From: Oscheius onirici
Lineage: Eukaryota; Nematoda; Chromadorea; Rhabditida; Rhabditidae
NCBI GenBank assembly: GCA_932521025.1
Contig: OW051473.1
Span: forward strand, 10,354,001-10,418,000
Reading direction: 5' to 3'
DNA: 64,000 nt
The translations under genes and the position numbers were made by a program. A model generated the notes under the pieces. That model made no database searches. It saw only the letters and a list, made by a program, of their open reading frames with translations, and was not told where the DNA came from. Of this stretch, positions 13,902 through 25,837 are shown piece by piece; the first letter of the stretch is position 1, and each line of letters opens with the position of its first letter.

Positions 13902-14118
13902 TTCTGCAAAAAATTGCGTGAAAACTGGTAGAAAATAAAGAGAAATGCGAAAGAGCGGTTTGAAATTGAACGGCGGCCGGCGAAAAATAGCCACAGCTGA
14001 TTGCGCGTGCCCTGGTCAGCGGCGCAAAGAGAAAGTGATCGCGTCGCAATCGATAAACTGTGCGGAGGAACGGCATAGAGCGAGAGCAGACGGGGACAAC
14101 AAATTTTGTGATAAATAA

Positions 14119-15247
14119 TTTATTTCGAAACAGAATGGAAGATTAAATACTTCGTCTTCATTTCGAGGTCATTCGCCAATGCTATCATTGCAGGCAAATA
14201 TGCATCCATTATCATTTTAGAAACTCTGCGTTTTGTATGCAGCCACCAGGTGCCAATTTCGGAAAGCTTGTAGCATGTCTAAAATTATCAAATTTGGATA
14301 TTATAGACGATGGGAAAGAAAATTTTGGGTCTTTTGAAAGAAAACCCAATTTTCAAGCTCGAGAATGCATTTTGAAAATGCTTTGGTCATAATGAAAACT
14401 TGCTTCAAAACCACAAACCGAAAATTTAGCAAATTCGGTTGCTCACCATGACCAAAGAAATTTCAAGCTTTGCGATGTTCTGCGAAGTTATAGTGCTTAT
14501 CAAGGGCTACAGCTTTTTTGACCATCACAAAACTGAAAAATGCTTTTGTAAGCTTGACGTTTGGGGTTATTTCAAAGAGTCCGTAATCTTACATTGATAG
14601 ATTCACAGAGCTGTTTAAATTCCGAAGGATTGCTTTCGGAGGTGATGATTCCCTTCATGAAGAGAAGAATTAATGACTCGAAAATGACATTTTCTTCCAT
14701 CGTAAATGGAATGGGAACATGTGACATGTCCCGGATGTCGTCCAGCATCTGAAAAAGAGTAATTCTTTGTAAGAAAAACCGTCTCACTTCGATAGTTTCG
14801 TCAATATCATAAAGGTCGGCCGATGATGGGTAACTTGGAACCTCTAATCGTACCGCTACTTCTGCTACTGTTCTCAACACTGTCTCTAGATACTCTTGTC
14901 CGTTAGATTGTGTCAATTTCTGAACAAAAACTATGATTTTCGGCTTTCTAATTTTGCTCACAATAATTTCGTGATGCAGCATCAATACATCGTCTTTCAA
15001 GACCGACCGTCCTTCGGATAACAAATCGAGCAACCTATAGACATCGAAACGATACTCGGCGATAAACTTTGGCATTTTGGATGTCTCCAAATTGCAAGTT
15101 ATTGCCTCAAGAAGCTGAAAAACTGTTCTTCCAACACGTCTCTATCCAGATTACCAAAAATGTGTCTTTGGCAATGAGGAACATTTCTAAAGTTTTTTCC
15201 CTACAGACCATTTCTTCTGTGGTAATGTCTATCGGGGATGAGCACAT
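14119..15247 (-). CDS. Uncharacterised alpha-helical protein
   Basis: At least five exons. The first begins MCSSPIDITTEEMVC directly after acceptor ttttacag. A 40-nt intron follows, then the long exon LLEAITCNLETSKMPKFIAE (about 14,920-15,111). Further exons at about 14,788-14,920 and 14,592-14,749 contain MLDDIRDMSHVPIPFTMEEN and VIFESLILLFMKGIITSESN. The last exon (14,119 to about 14,280) is invisible as an ORF, reads CYKLSEIGTWWLHTKRRVSK... and ends at TAA 14,119-14,121. Total is roughly 270 residues, Leu/Ile-rich and mainly helical, with no signal peptide. The function is not recognised. An AATAAA overlaps the stop codon. The last intron (about 14,281-14,590) carries a dispersed repeat. 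Confidence 0.7.
14281..14580 (-). repeat. Dispersed intronic repeat (copy 1)
   Basis: The last intron of the preceding gene is about 300 nt while its neighbours are about 40 nt. It contains the core CAAGCTTTGCGATGTTCTGC followed by a GTTATAG...CTTATCAA segment. Related sequence recurs near 43,130-43,210, 56,420-56,460 and in both arms of the palindromic element at 62.5/62.8 kb. Probably a decayed transposable-element fragment. Confidence 0.6.
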
Positions 15248-16298
15248 CTGTAAAAAGAGTTTCTTTCCTCACCTGAAATCTGAAAAATGTAACAAAAAGC
15301 CTAGGTTGGACTGATAAACGAAGACGATGCGGCAGCCTTAAAATACTCGTTGCCAAGCGCCTGACTGGCTGAACAATCACCGTATCGAAAAGCTATCCAA
15401 CTCCGATGGCGATAAGTTCAATCGGTCTGCCGGCAGACAAGGTCAGCATCGAATGTCTGCAGCCCCTGGAATTTCTGACAGAGAATTGGAAAAATGTGAT
15501 AATTTTTCGACAAGGGAGTAATTTCTCTGCCACCAAAGTGTCAGGCGGTTCTAGTATTTTAAACAATGCCCGATTTCGAAGAGTTCAAAGACATTGCCCT
15601 CTGAAGAAAAACAAAGTGCATTTAATTGGGTTGCGGTCACTAAAGATGAAGTACCCATTCGCTGCTAGGAATGACTGCTAACAATTCAAGTGCACTTGTT
15701 GTTAACTCAGTTTCAAGGCCTGAAAATGCATTTTTCAATGAACCAGGAAACTAGTACTCGGTCAGGGTCGCTACCACCTGTACTTATACGTTCACGATCT
15801 TTACTGTTCTTACAGTACTCAGTCTGACGGAGCATGTAGGTGTCAATCAAGGGCTCCGTCATTGAACCCATTGAATTTGATTCCCATGGTAAATGTTAAC
15901 GGTCCCTCCGTTGAGTGGATACGCTTTTGTCTGCTCCGTTTCTCTTGATCCCTCTTTCTTTTGTAGCTATCAGCAGGCAAGATTGCATGTCCCTTCCTAC
16001 AGAAAAGGCCTAATGTTATGTTGTTTTCGAGACGATCGCATGACTACCGTAAGCTCCGTCTGGTACACATGACCTCTCTTGCAAAATTCTGTGTAACCCA
16101 CACGAAACAGTAGTAAGGTGTTCCAGAATTTTCATCACAACATCAGATGCTTTTCTTTAATGAAGAGAATCTTTTTTGTTGTTCTTCCGGGATTCTTTCA
16201 ATTAAAGAAACGAGCAGACAATAGAAAAAGCCACTACGTCCAAATGAAGCTCTTTTTTGTGACGGATAAAGAAGAAAAACAAGTGTTTTCAGATAGAG
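15248..16298. other. Intergenic region between divergent genes
   Basis: About 1 kb between the head of the minus-strand gene cluster and the GPCR. It could hold promoters for both and 5' exon(s) of the GPCR, whose extracellular N-terminus is not obvious in my model. The ORFs at 15,406-15,681 and 16,118-16,290 have no supporting features. Confidence 0.4.
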
Positions 16299-19094
16299 AT
16301 GGCCTTCTTGCTGGCAATTTTTGTCATTGGTGCTCCCCTGAGTATGTGCGGCTTTTACAAAACTTTGGTGGAGTACCGGAAGACGGGAACGAATCTTACG
16401 TAAGAAAACTCTGGTTCCATTCAAAATGAATTACAGGGAACGCTTTAACAACTCGAAAAACTCTCTTCTCCTTCTCCATTTTCATCTAAATGTAGCGGAT
16501 CTCTTCACCCTGCTCATCTATGTCCCTCGACAAATTGCCTGGATGTCTCTCTATCAGTGGTACGGCGGTTTCTCTGTAAGCTGACGGCCTTCTTCGCTAC
16601 GTTCTCCTTCTACCTAAACGCCTTTATGATCTGCTACATCGCCATTGAAAGAGTCATCACAGCTGCCAAAATCGAGTAGGGCTTGGATTTGGGCATACAG
16701 TATTCGATTTTTAGCAAAGTGAACGTTCATGTCGGAGTCTTACCCCGAACCAAAGTTATACCTGCGCTCAGCTGGGGATGTGCTTTCCTGTTCAGCATCC
16801 CACAGGTAATCGTCTTCCAAGTTGCCATGCCCTTTCAGGACTTTGTGTGAGTTTCAATCATTTGAACGTGCCGGAACGCAAACCTTTTGCAATTTCATTT
16901 TGAGGAAGCGGTTTTACTGTGTCTGTGCTAGGCACACAAATTCATAGTTCAGCGTGAGTTCTACACGGAGACGGTATACCGTACAGTAGGGACGTCGAAA
17001 TCTAGATGCGGTTTCATCTTCACTACTCGTTTGACCTCAGAGATCTGCAAAAGGCAATGATTTTGTTTAGCTGAAAAGTTTTCGCAGAAGTCCAGTAAAG
17101 TTACTGCCGAGAATCGGGACCGACGACTTGGGAGGATCTTCTTGCCGGGACATAGAATTGACTCTTGCAAGCAAAAAAACAAAAGGGAAACAGAAAGACT
17201 AAGGGACAGAGATACAGAGCGACTGAGGGACGGCGAGAGAGAGACAGAGAGACTGAGGGACAGAAATATGGAGAGAACGCAACTGAGAGAGAGACTGGGG
17301 GACTGCAGGACTGAGAGGAAGACGAGCCGAAACATTGTATGCACTTGCATTGCTGTTTGGAATCCTGCTGCTAGCGGCCTGACCCTGCTCTGTTACTTGT
17401 CCTGAAAGAAAGCTGTCACGATTTTCGAGGATTGTTTACGTATAGAGTTTCATAAGCAACACATCAGAGATAAAGATAAAGATAAAGCTTACGCCGTAAT
17501 CAACGCCAGAGCAAGCTCAATTGCGTGCGGGTCTAATCTGAGGGGCCAGAGAAATCAGGCTTACATTCTATAATCTGGACAGGTGCCAAGTCTGACTCCA
17601 AGAACGCTTTATCTTTGTAGCATGCTACTACCAATTTACCGACCTCGGGAGGATGGATGCCTTGGTTGGGCAGAAGCGGGTTTGAACTTAGGACCTTTAG
17701 ATTGACGCTGGCGCCTTCTACCAGTATACTTTTGTCCAGTATACTTTTGCAAAAAGTATACTTCCTCTACTCTGAGAGAACTCGAAGGTTCACTGCACTA
17801 GGTGACCAAATTACATACTCGTCACAGAGGTAAAGATTAAAAACCATTGGAGCAACCGGGATTCGAGCCCGGGACCGATTCATTGCAACTTCACTGCTCT
17901 ACCACTGAGCTATTGCCCTTGCCCTGGCGTTCGTAAGACTCGCTCACTGCCTGAGTCACGCATCCGCAACTGCCATGTAAAAAAAGTGATTTTGAGTTTC
18001 AAACCAAAATAATAATAAAAAATTAGAGGCTGCTACGACTGTTCAGATCGTTTATTGAATTTATTGAATTCAGCCAGTGTGCCCCAATCTGGACCATAAT
18101 GGCCCACGAGGCTGAAGGTGTCACGCTGACCGACTCGTCACCAGAATGGCTCAGAGAACTAATTCTCAGTAACGTTGGACTCTACCACGCTACCGTTCAG
18201 GTGTCCCAGCGTCTGGACCGTCTGAAGGCCATCGAAATTTGGTACAGTCTCGCCCATCTGATCATCATCTACTGGTTCCCGGTTATCACCATCACTTTCA
18301 GTTATCTCGGTGTTTTACACTTCATCCACAAGCAGCTGAAAAGAAGTAAGTACCTTCTTCTGTTATTAGGCTACTGATGTTTAACTTTCGTTTTAGTACA
18401 ACGAGTGCCGGAAGAAAGCCGTCAGTTAATATCTTGTAACATTATTATGCCTGCTAACCATGCGGCGCCTATCGGTATTAACATTTATAACAACACGGGC
18501 CAATATACAAAAAGTTGTTTGCAAATTTTGAGTGGGTTCTTTAAACGAACTTTCGATGCACACGCACCTGAAAAATTCTTCACATTTCAGGAGGTTACGC
18601 TGCCTATCTCTGTTGCTGCCTTGGATCTTCTGCTCCCCCTGCTGGTAACGACAATTTCAACCTTTTTAGAGACACTTCAGAAAACAACGTCAGAACTGTT
18701 GAAGAGTCGACGGTCATCATGACTACATTCACCGACAATAGCGCTGACCCTAATATTCATACCCAGATCCAGCCGGTCCCGATCAGGAGACCTAGAGCCG
18801 CTGTAAGCCGTCTCCGCGCTGCTAAGAGAGTAAGGATCAGAGAGTTTCGGGTAGAGGAATTTTTTTTTTCAGAATACTAGACGTCAAATGACCGTGATTC
18901 TGGCAGCCTATCTTGCTTTCTGGACCCCGTACTACTTCCTGAGCATGAGTAACATGTACTTCGAGCGCGAAGGATTCGACAAGGAATACGTGAACATCCT
19001 AAACGCTTTCATCTGTGCCAATACTATTGCAAACCCGCTCATTTACAGCTTTTTGATGCCGAAACCCGAGCCACGTCCCACTTTACCTGTTTAA
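16299..19094 (+). CDS. GnRH/AKH/vasopressin-type peptide GPCR, apparent frameshift between TM2 and TM3
   Basis: Rhodopsin-type receptor assembled from about seven exons. TM1 MAFLLAIFVIGAPLSM (16,299 onward); TM2 LNVADLFTLLIYVPRQIAW; TM3 LCKLTAFFATFSFYLNAF followed by IERV in place of DRY; TM4 IPALSWGCAFLFSIPQ; second loop with QCAPIW (18,075). TM5 WYSLAHLIIIYWFPVITITF (about 18,240); a Ser/Thr/Arg-rich third loop; TM6 FWTPYYF and TM7 NPLIYSF before TAA at 19,092. The FWTPYY and NPLIY motifs and the VPRQIAW TM2 end point to the GnRH/AKH/vasopressin branch. At about 16,568 the frame slips by one base between WYGG and FLCK with no plausible splice site, so this is either a pseudogene or a sequence error. 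The TM4-TM5 intron (16,847-18,073) is full of repeats. Poly(A) signal at 19,288. Confidence 0.75.
17165..17330 (+). repeat. Degenerate purine-rich repeat (GAGAGACTGAGGGAC-like)
   Basis: About 165 nt of imperfect tandem units built from GACAGAGAGACTGAGGGAC variants. It lies inside the oversized GPCR intron. Probably a microsatellite-derived tract without coding role. Confidence 0.7.
17655..17735 (-). repeat. tRNA-like, possibly SINE-related sequence
   Basis: Read on the minus strand it contains an A-box-like TGGTAGAAGGCG and a B-box-like AGTTCAAACCCGC at roughly tRNA spacing. I cannot fold a complete cloverleaf. It sits about 110 nt from a better tRNA-like sequence, so a tRNA-derived SINE is possible. 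Confidence 0.35.
17848..17919 (-). tRNA. Probable tRNA pseudogene or tRNA-derived repeat (anticodon position TGC or GCA)
   Basis: The minus strand reads AGGGCAATAGCTCAGTGGTA then GAGC..., and ends GGTCCCGGGCTCGAATCCCG plus GTTGCTCCA. The D arm (GCTC/GAGC) and T arm (CCGGG/CCCGG) are perfect and the acceptor pairs six of seven. The anticodon stem (GTGAA/TGAAT) pairs badly. The loop GTTGCAA would put TGC (Ala) at the anticodon; a shift gives GCA (Cys). The broken anticodon stem and location in a repeat-rich intron suggest a pseudogene. Confidence 0.55.
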
Positions 19095-19108
19095 CTTTAC
19101 TTGTATAA

Positions 19109-19122
19109 CCCCCCCCCCCCCC
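19109..19122 (+). repeat. Homopolymer run of 14 C
   Basis: It lies just downstream of the GPCR stop, inside a short imperfect direct duplication of CACTTTACCTGTTTAA-like sequence. Such a tract is prone to length error in assembly. Confidence 0.9.
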
Positions 19123-19688
19123 ACTTTATCTGTTAAACCTTACCTGTTTAACCCCTAGCAATCCAAACTGTGTGGTTGTGACATCTATACGGAAGTTTGT
19201 TAAAAAGTCTTGTATCTTTACTTCTCCCCCTATTTAATCGTATTCCATTGTATAACCCACGCGCGTTGTGAATTAGTTTTGATTAGAAATAAACTGCTAT
19301 AATAATCGCATGTCTAAAAATCGATGATGTTGTGAAAAATCTAGCTGATTCATTTCGGACCTGCAGCTGGCGCTCTCCATTTACGAACTCCTTTTCCGTT
19401 GTTTTGGTAAAACATTTCCAGCTGAGTATCGATCAGGCGACAGAGATTCCTCTCTCAGGATCCTGTGCTCTTTCAACCTGCTGTGTATTGCCATTCGTTG
19501 CTTGTTGCTCGAGGCGAGCGGTGCTGTAAGAGTGTGGGCGAGAAACTCTCCCTGCAACCCCGGCTGTCTCTCTCTCTGCACATGGCATTCTCCTCCAATT
19601 CGCAAATAGACCATTTTCCAGTTTCTTGACTGCTAACGTCTTTGTCCTCACGTGTATCAAAAACAAATATTTTTCAAAACTTTCCAGA

Positions 19689-20990
19689 ATGGTTTGGATC
19701 ACATCAGACGGCGAGTACCGTCCCTGGTATGCTAGAAGAACATTTCCCGTCTTCTGCATGCCTTGTCTTCCAGCCTACATGGGAGTCTGGCCGGGAAGGT
19801 AAGCAAACAACCCATATTTTTATATTTTCCTAACTTTAAGAAAATGCGTCTTCATTTTGGGAGCAACACTGTTTTTCATCGGAGTTATGATCCTTTTGGC
19901 CATGCTTCTTACCTGTATTGCCGTCGAGTGTTCCGGAATGTGAGTTTTATATTGGAGCAACAGCTGTCAGGCCAAGACTGATGTTCGTGGGTGGCGGACA
20001 ATGGAATAGGCAATGACGAACTAGGTTTCGAAAAGGAGTAGGTATTAACATGTAGAAAGAGACGAACAGCAACACGTAGAAAGGCAGGGAACTGTGTTTT
20101 ATGGTTCAAACTCTGACTATCAGTAAGAAAAAATGAGTTCGTCTCATAGTTAGTTGAATATATTGCGACTTTTCTCTAGTATTTGGAGAAGGAAGATTCA
20201 GCTGGAATAGTATTCGATCTAAAAAGGGGGGCTAAACTAACAACAAATCAGGACAGAAACCCCTTTGCAAAAAATAGTATAGTTCGATAGTGTTTTCTGC
20301 AAGACCATTTGTGACTATCTCGTTAAGCTCGTTTTTGTCCGATCATGATCATCTGATAATCACCAGAATCTCTGAGTACCGCACTTTTCACTATGTCTCG
20401 AAGGAGATCGGAGGGAGCTCCAAAGCTGATTGTACTGAAGGGGGACCGCTATGTAGGAATCCAGTTGTGACGAGACCTTACTTTGACATTTTCAAGCTAA
20501 AATTATAGCGGTACTATTCCCTGTCGCTGGCTATATGCCCATCCAGTGTTTTGAATCAGTATCAACCTTGAAACTTTCAGTGCCGCGGGACTGATTCCTC
20601 TCGGTCTCATTCTCATCATCGTCGGAATTTTGTTGTTTCACTGCGGCTGGGCTGCTCATCTTTTGGACGAACGCGGACAGATGCCAGTTACCAAGTAAGC
20701 GTGAATGCGGAATTTTTCGAAAGCTTTCATATAAGGAGAACTGTAACCACGACCACGACCTCTTACAATATCGACCCTGAGAGTGAAGAAGCCGAGCGAC
20801 GTCTGATGGAGACTGCTGCTCGACCAGATCTTCCCGACATCAAGCAGGGCTACTGGCAGTTTGAGGACAAGGAATCATGGCAGGCTGTTGCTAATCCCTA
20901 CCCCATTCAGTAAGTATTGCACTTTTTATAAAGAAATTTTTAAAATTTAGGTCTACCCTGAAGTATTGTCTGGAGAGGCCTGCTTACTAA
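19689..20990 (+). CDS. Small two-transmembrane protein (uncharacterised)
   Basis: The start MVWITSDGEYRPWYARRTFP follows acceptor tttccag by 1 nt. Exons: 19,689-19,798; about 19,842-19,944; about 20,580-20,695; about 20,741-20,909; final exon about 20,951-20,990 (STLKYCLERPAY, TAA). The first TM is CVFILGATLFFIGVMILLAM and the second GLIPLGLILIIVGILLF, separated by a short loop (ECSGIA). The C-terminal tail is polar and acidic, with RTVTTTTTSYNIDPESEEAE, DLPDIKQGYWQFEDKESW and an NPYP motif that could bind WW/SH3-type domains. Length is about 170 residues. A Cys pair (CMPC) precedes TM1. The family is not recognised. The second intron (about 635 nt) is long for this region. Confidence 0.7.
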
Positions 20991-22338
<1,348 letters not shown>

Positions 22339-22824
22339 TCAATCAAACTTGCTCCAACGCTCGATCTTCTCAGCAGAGAAATGCGGGCACTGCTTCATTC
22401 CAGGCTCGAAGCAATCAGAACAGAAGCCGTGGCCACAGTCCAGAATGAACTCCTGGAGCTTGGTAGGACAGCTGGAACAGTAGAATTTAAGCAGATTGTT
22501 CTGTACTCCTCCAGACGAGCAGTCAGGTATTGAATCTCCATGTGAAGCTGAAGAGAAGTGGTGTGTCCGTGCGGAATTTCACGGAACAGCTCCTCCAGAG
22601 TTTTCTGAAATCACTCTCCCATTTGTACATCAAGTTTCTTACCTCGCTGAGGGGATTGCTGGATCTCCTCTTCGCATACGGAAGTTTTTTCTGAATACAA
22701 AAACTATTATGTTGCAAAAAAATTAACTCACCTCTTCTTCGTCTGGAATCTCCACCGACTGAATGTCGATCTTTTGAGCGGCTTGCTCAGCAGCAGCTCG
22801 ACGCTTTCTTCCACTATTGTTCAT
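22339..22824 (-). CDS. Small RING-finger-like protein (candidate E3 ligase)
   Basis: Starts MNNSGRKRRAAAEQAAQKID, then IQSVEIPDEEE and KKLPYAKRRSSNPLSE, then TLEELF. From there a 35-nt intron (gtgaaa...cttctcttcag, about 22,555-22,590) would shift the frame to GGVQNNLLKFYCSSCPTKLQ and EFILDCGHGFCSDCFEPGMK, then QCPHFSAEKIERWSKFD, with TGA at 22,339-22,341. This gives the RING pattern C-x2-C-x10-C-x-H-x2-C-x2-C-x6-C, but the eighth ligand is Phe (CPHF). Without that intron, a frame lacking the Cys/His pattern remains open, so splicing decides the call. An alternative 35-nt intron further on (gtacag...ttccag) keeps only the second half. N-terminus basic, likely nuclear. No trans-splice acceptor abuts this ATG. 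Confidence 0.5.
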
Positions 22825-25800
22825 TTGAAAAGAAATAGTTTTCTCAAACGAATTGAATAATTATTGAGAGGAATAGAATCAAAATGGTCAACGCTCCGAG
22901 TCTGTGAGCTGCTGGCTGGCTGGCATATTCGCACGTGCTATGAAAGTACATGACACATGGTTGTGGAGACATTCGGCTCCTTTCATTTTCGGACTGTAGA
23001 CAATGCTAGTGGGCTCTCCCGTTTCTGAAGGTCGAAGAGGTTTATGTGATTTTGAGAGTTTGTTCGGATCAGAGGAGGAAGACTATCCCTTTACCTGAAA
23101 AGTACTGCTGACACGTTTGAGACCGGAGAATGAAAAAGAGTTGTCTTCAAAATTACCATTAATAAAGAAACGAAATCTATTGCATTTTCTTTCTGTTTCA
23201 TGAAAGTAGGAAACTTCTTCATCATGTCTTAAAGACACGGAATAATCAGGCAGGCTGTTGATTTTTAGTATCATATACAACACACATTTATCTTTGCTGA
23301 CGTGCCTGCTTTTAGTCGTCGGTTTCTCACTCCTGGCAACCGAGGTAAGTAGCCGTTTTGCGTAGCCTGGATTCGCATTTTAGGGGTCAAGCTGATCAAT
23401 TTAGTGATAGTTTCGCACAACGTCCCCCCTCCTAATCGGGGCCGCTGTGTAATACTTCTGCTAGTGTTGGCCATGATAATAGACCGCTGGACGCACCAAG
23501 GCCACCACGTCGACTACTGTATGCTTCGCTTAAATGTCTCTCTCTGTAAACACTACCGTAGACTGTGAATGCATAGTGCGCATGATGGACGCGTCCTTAT
23601 CATCCATATTCGGCGCGACTACCGAAAAAGCAGTGGAAACGTGTATTTCTCGTGAAAGTAAGAGTCAGGACTGCATCGTTAGTAATGTTATTCTACTATC
23701 AGCTCTTTCTCATCTTTGGCCGTGAACAGTTTGTCTAAACTGTCCAAATTTCACACCCATAGCTGCAGTTTAAAGATTTTATCGCGAAACCACTGCCTGA
23801 CGGTCAAACTGGCAAAGCCCGATCGATGTCCTCTCAAGTTCTCCTCAAACAGTTTATCACAGCCGAGTCTTTTACCTCGAGCTCCTTTTTATCCATCCAA
23901 GCTGCCAATTACCATAATTGTTGTTTACTCTTCAACTATAGTAGTTGATATGCGCAATCAGTCCGCCCATCTGACCTCAGCCCCCATCTTTACGGGCCAC
24001 CCGCAGAGGAGAGGGGACCAGCCAGCCGGTAGTTAGTAGCTTTCCTTTGCCACACCCAACTCTGCTTTTTCAATGTCAAACCGTTCCTTCTCAGCTCTTT
24101 ATTTTCCATTTTTCAAAATTCCTTTTCTGGAAACAGGGGCGTCACCCAGGCATGTTCATCATTACACAAGATGACTAACTTGGGGGTAGAGTATCCTAAC
24201 TTTGGACACATTGTTTTGATATGACACATCACCCTTTCTGGACCTAATTTGATTTGACCTTAGCTACATTTAAACAGTCAACTTTGCCACGTTCCCGCGC
24301 ATACCGGTTGCCGAGCTCAGAAGTTTGCTCAGCGCGCAAGCACGCAGGCATTATAGACAAATTGATCCTCCATAAACCCCTTTTGTTCCTCAAATCGTCT
24401 ACTGGCAACTTTTTTGAATTAATGTATTCTGATTGCAGTGCTGAGCGGTTTTCTAAGGGTTACCACGCCAACAGTCCCGTTACCCCTTAATTAGAACTTG
24501 GTCAGTCAATGAACCCGATCTTTTCCGTAATTGTTAGGAATTGATCTTTTGGTTTTGGAAGCAGAAGCCTACTTTAAAGCTTGCACCTTTCTGTACACTT
24601 CCGCATCCGGTCTACTTTTTCGGTCGACAATTTCAAAACGATAGTTCTGCCAACCTGTTTAATGTAAGGAAATGTCCTTTAAAGTCTTCCAACAGTAAAA
24701 CCTAATGAACTATTTCTTGGCCATTATGTCTAACTCGAGTGAACAAAGGCCTGCTTTACACACCCGAGAAAAGAAACAAAGTAACGTCATGCGCGCGGCG
24801 CAATTCCTTGTGGACGCTCCGAACTGATCTTCTCTTTTGCACAAGAAACAATAACAAACAACTCTTCCGTTCTCGAACGAGATCTCTTACAATTTTCTCT
24901 CCTTTCTTATCATTTTACAATGAGGGTTGGAAACCTGATTGTGTCACGTGTAAGCGTATACAACTTTCTCGGAATTTGTGAACAGACCGCACCTCCTTGT
25001 AGCCTTGATATTGTTGCACTTGACCGACAGAAGTAACGGTTAAGGCTCCATTTAATGTAGAGGTCGCTCGTAAACTGCATCGTTTAAGTACATGTTGCAA
25101 CTATTTTATGACTGGACTATTCGTGTCTAGAACTGTTTAAGCTTTCCCTCAAACCAGCATAGTAATGGTCAGTAAATGCTTCCGGAGAGTGCGCATTCCC
25201 GGCGTCCAATCAACCTTGAAAGTGTCGATCATTTCGTGGCCGTCGAGATGGATGGCGGTTGCTGACAGTTCGACGCGCCACAACTTCTCTGCTACTTCTT
25301 AACGTAAAACGCATCCCATGTCATTTTTCGATCTACTCTTCTCCAAACTTTTTTCCTCTTGCGAAATTGGGTGGTCCCGATTGACTTGATACATCAAAGG
25401 TTAGAAGAACCGGTTCAGTCTCGAAAGGACACATTCCGCAACATATTAAACTGATCAGACAACATGTGCTGTTGGTCATCATCTAGAGTCTGAGAATTTC
25501 GCTGGTCATTGTGATTAGGTCACAGCTGCCAGACAATCGTTCCACGGTACACAAAATCCCGAAATCTCGGTCGGGCAGAGAAAAAGTACGGGTGAAAGCG
25601 GGGAAGTTTATGTCTGTTCTCATTTTCTCATGTTTTGATCTCGACTGCAATTTCACCTTTTCCATTTTCCACAAAGCCGTGAAAGTGCTTTCCGATTGTA
25701 TCCTTTCAGGCTGTCCTCAATGGACACCTTCTGGGGTGCTTTTCCGCCAAACTCTACGGTTAGCGGGACCTCGGAGCTGTTTAGGTTTGCTCTATTTTCT

Positions 25801-25837
25801 GTACTTTCAACTGTTTTTATTCAGTTCCTCTGTAGCA
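22825..25837. other. Long intergenic region
   Basis: About 3 kb with scattered ORFs of 60-100 codons but no domain, signal peptide or consistent splice chain that I can support. The right end (about 25,500-25,837) probably holds upstream sequence of the zinc-finger gene; its first coding exon is open upstream to 25,511 but lacks a better start. Confidence 0.5.

Noticed and set aside
25511-25837. Upstream extension of the first zinc-finger exon
   Set aside because: Open but without protein-like composition and interrupted in style; the ATG at 25,838 comes 2 nt after a splice-acceptor-like CTCTGTAG.
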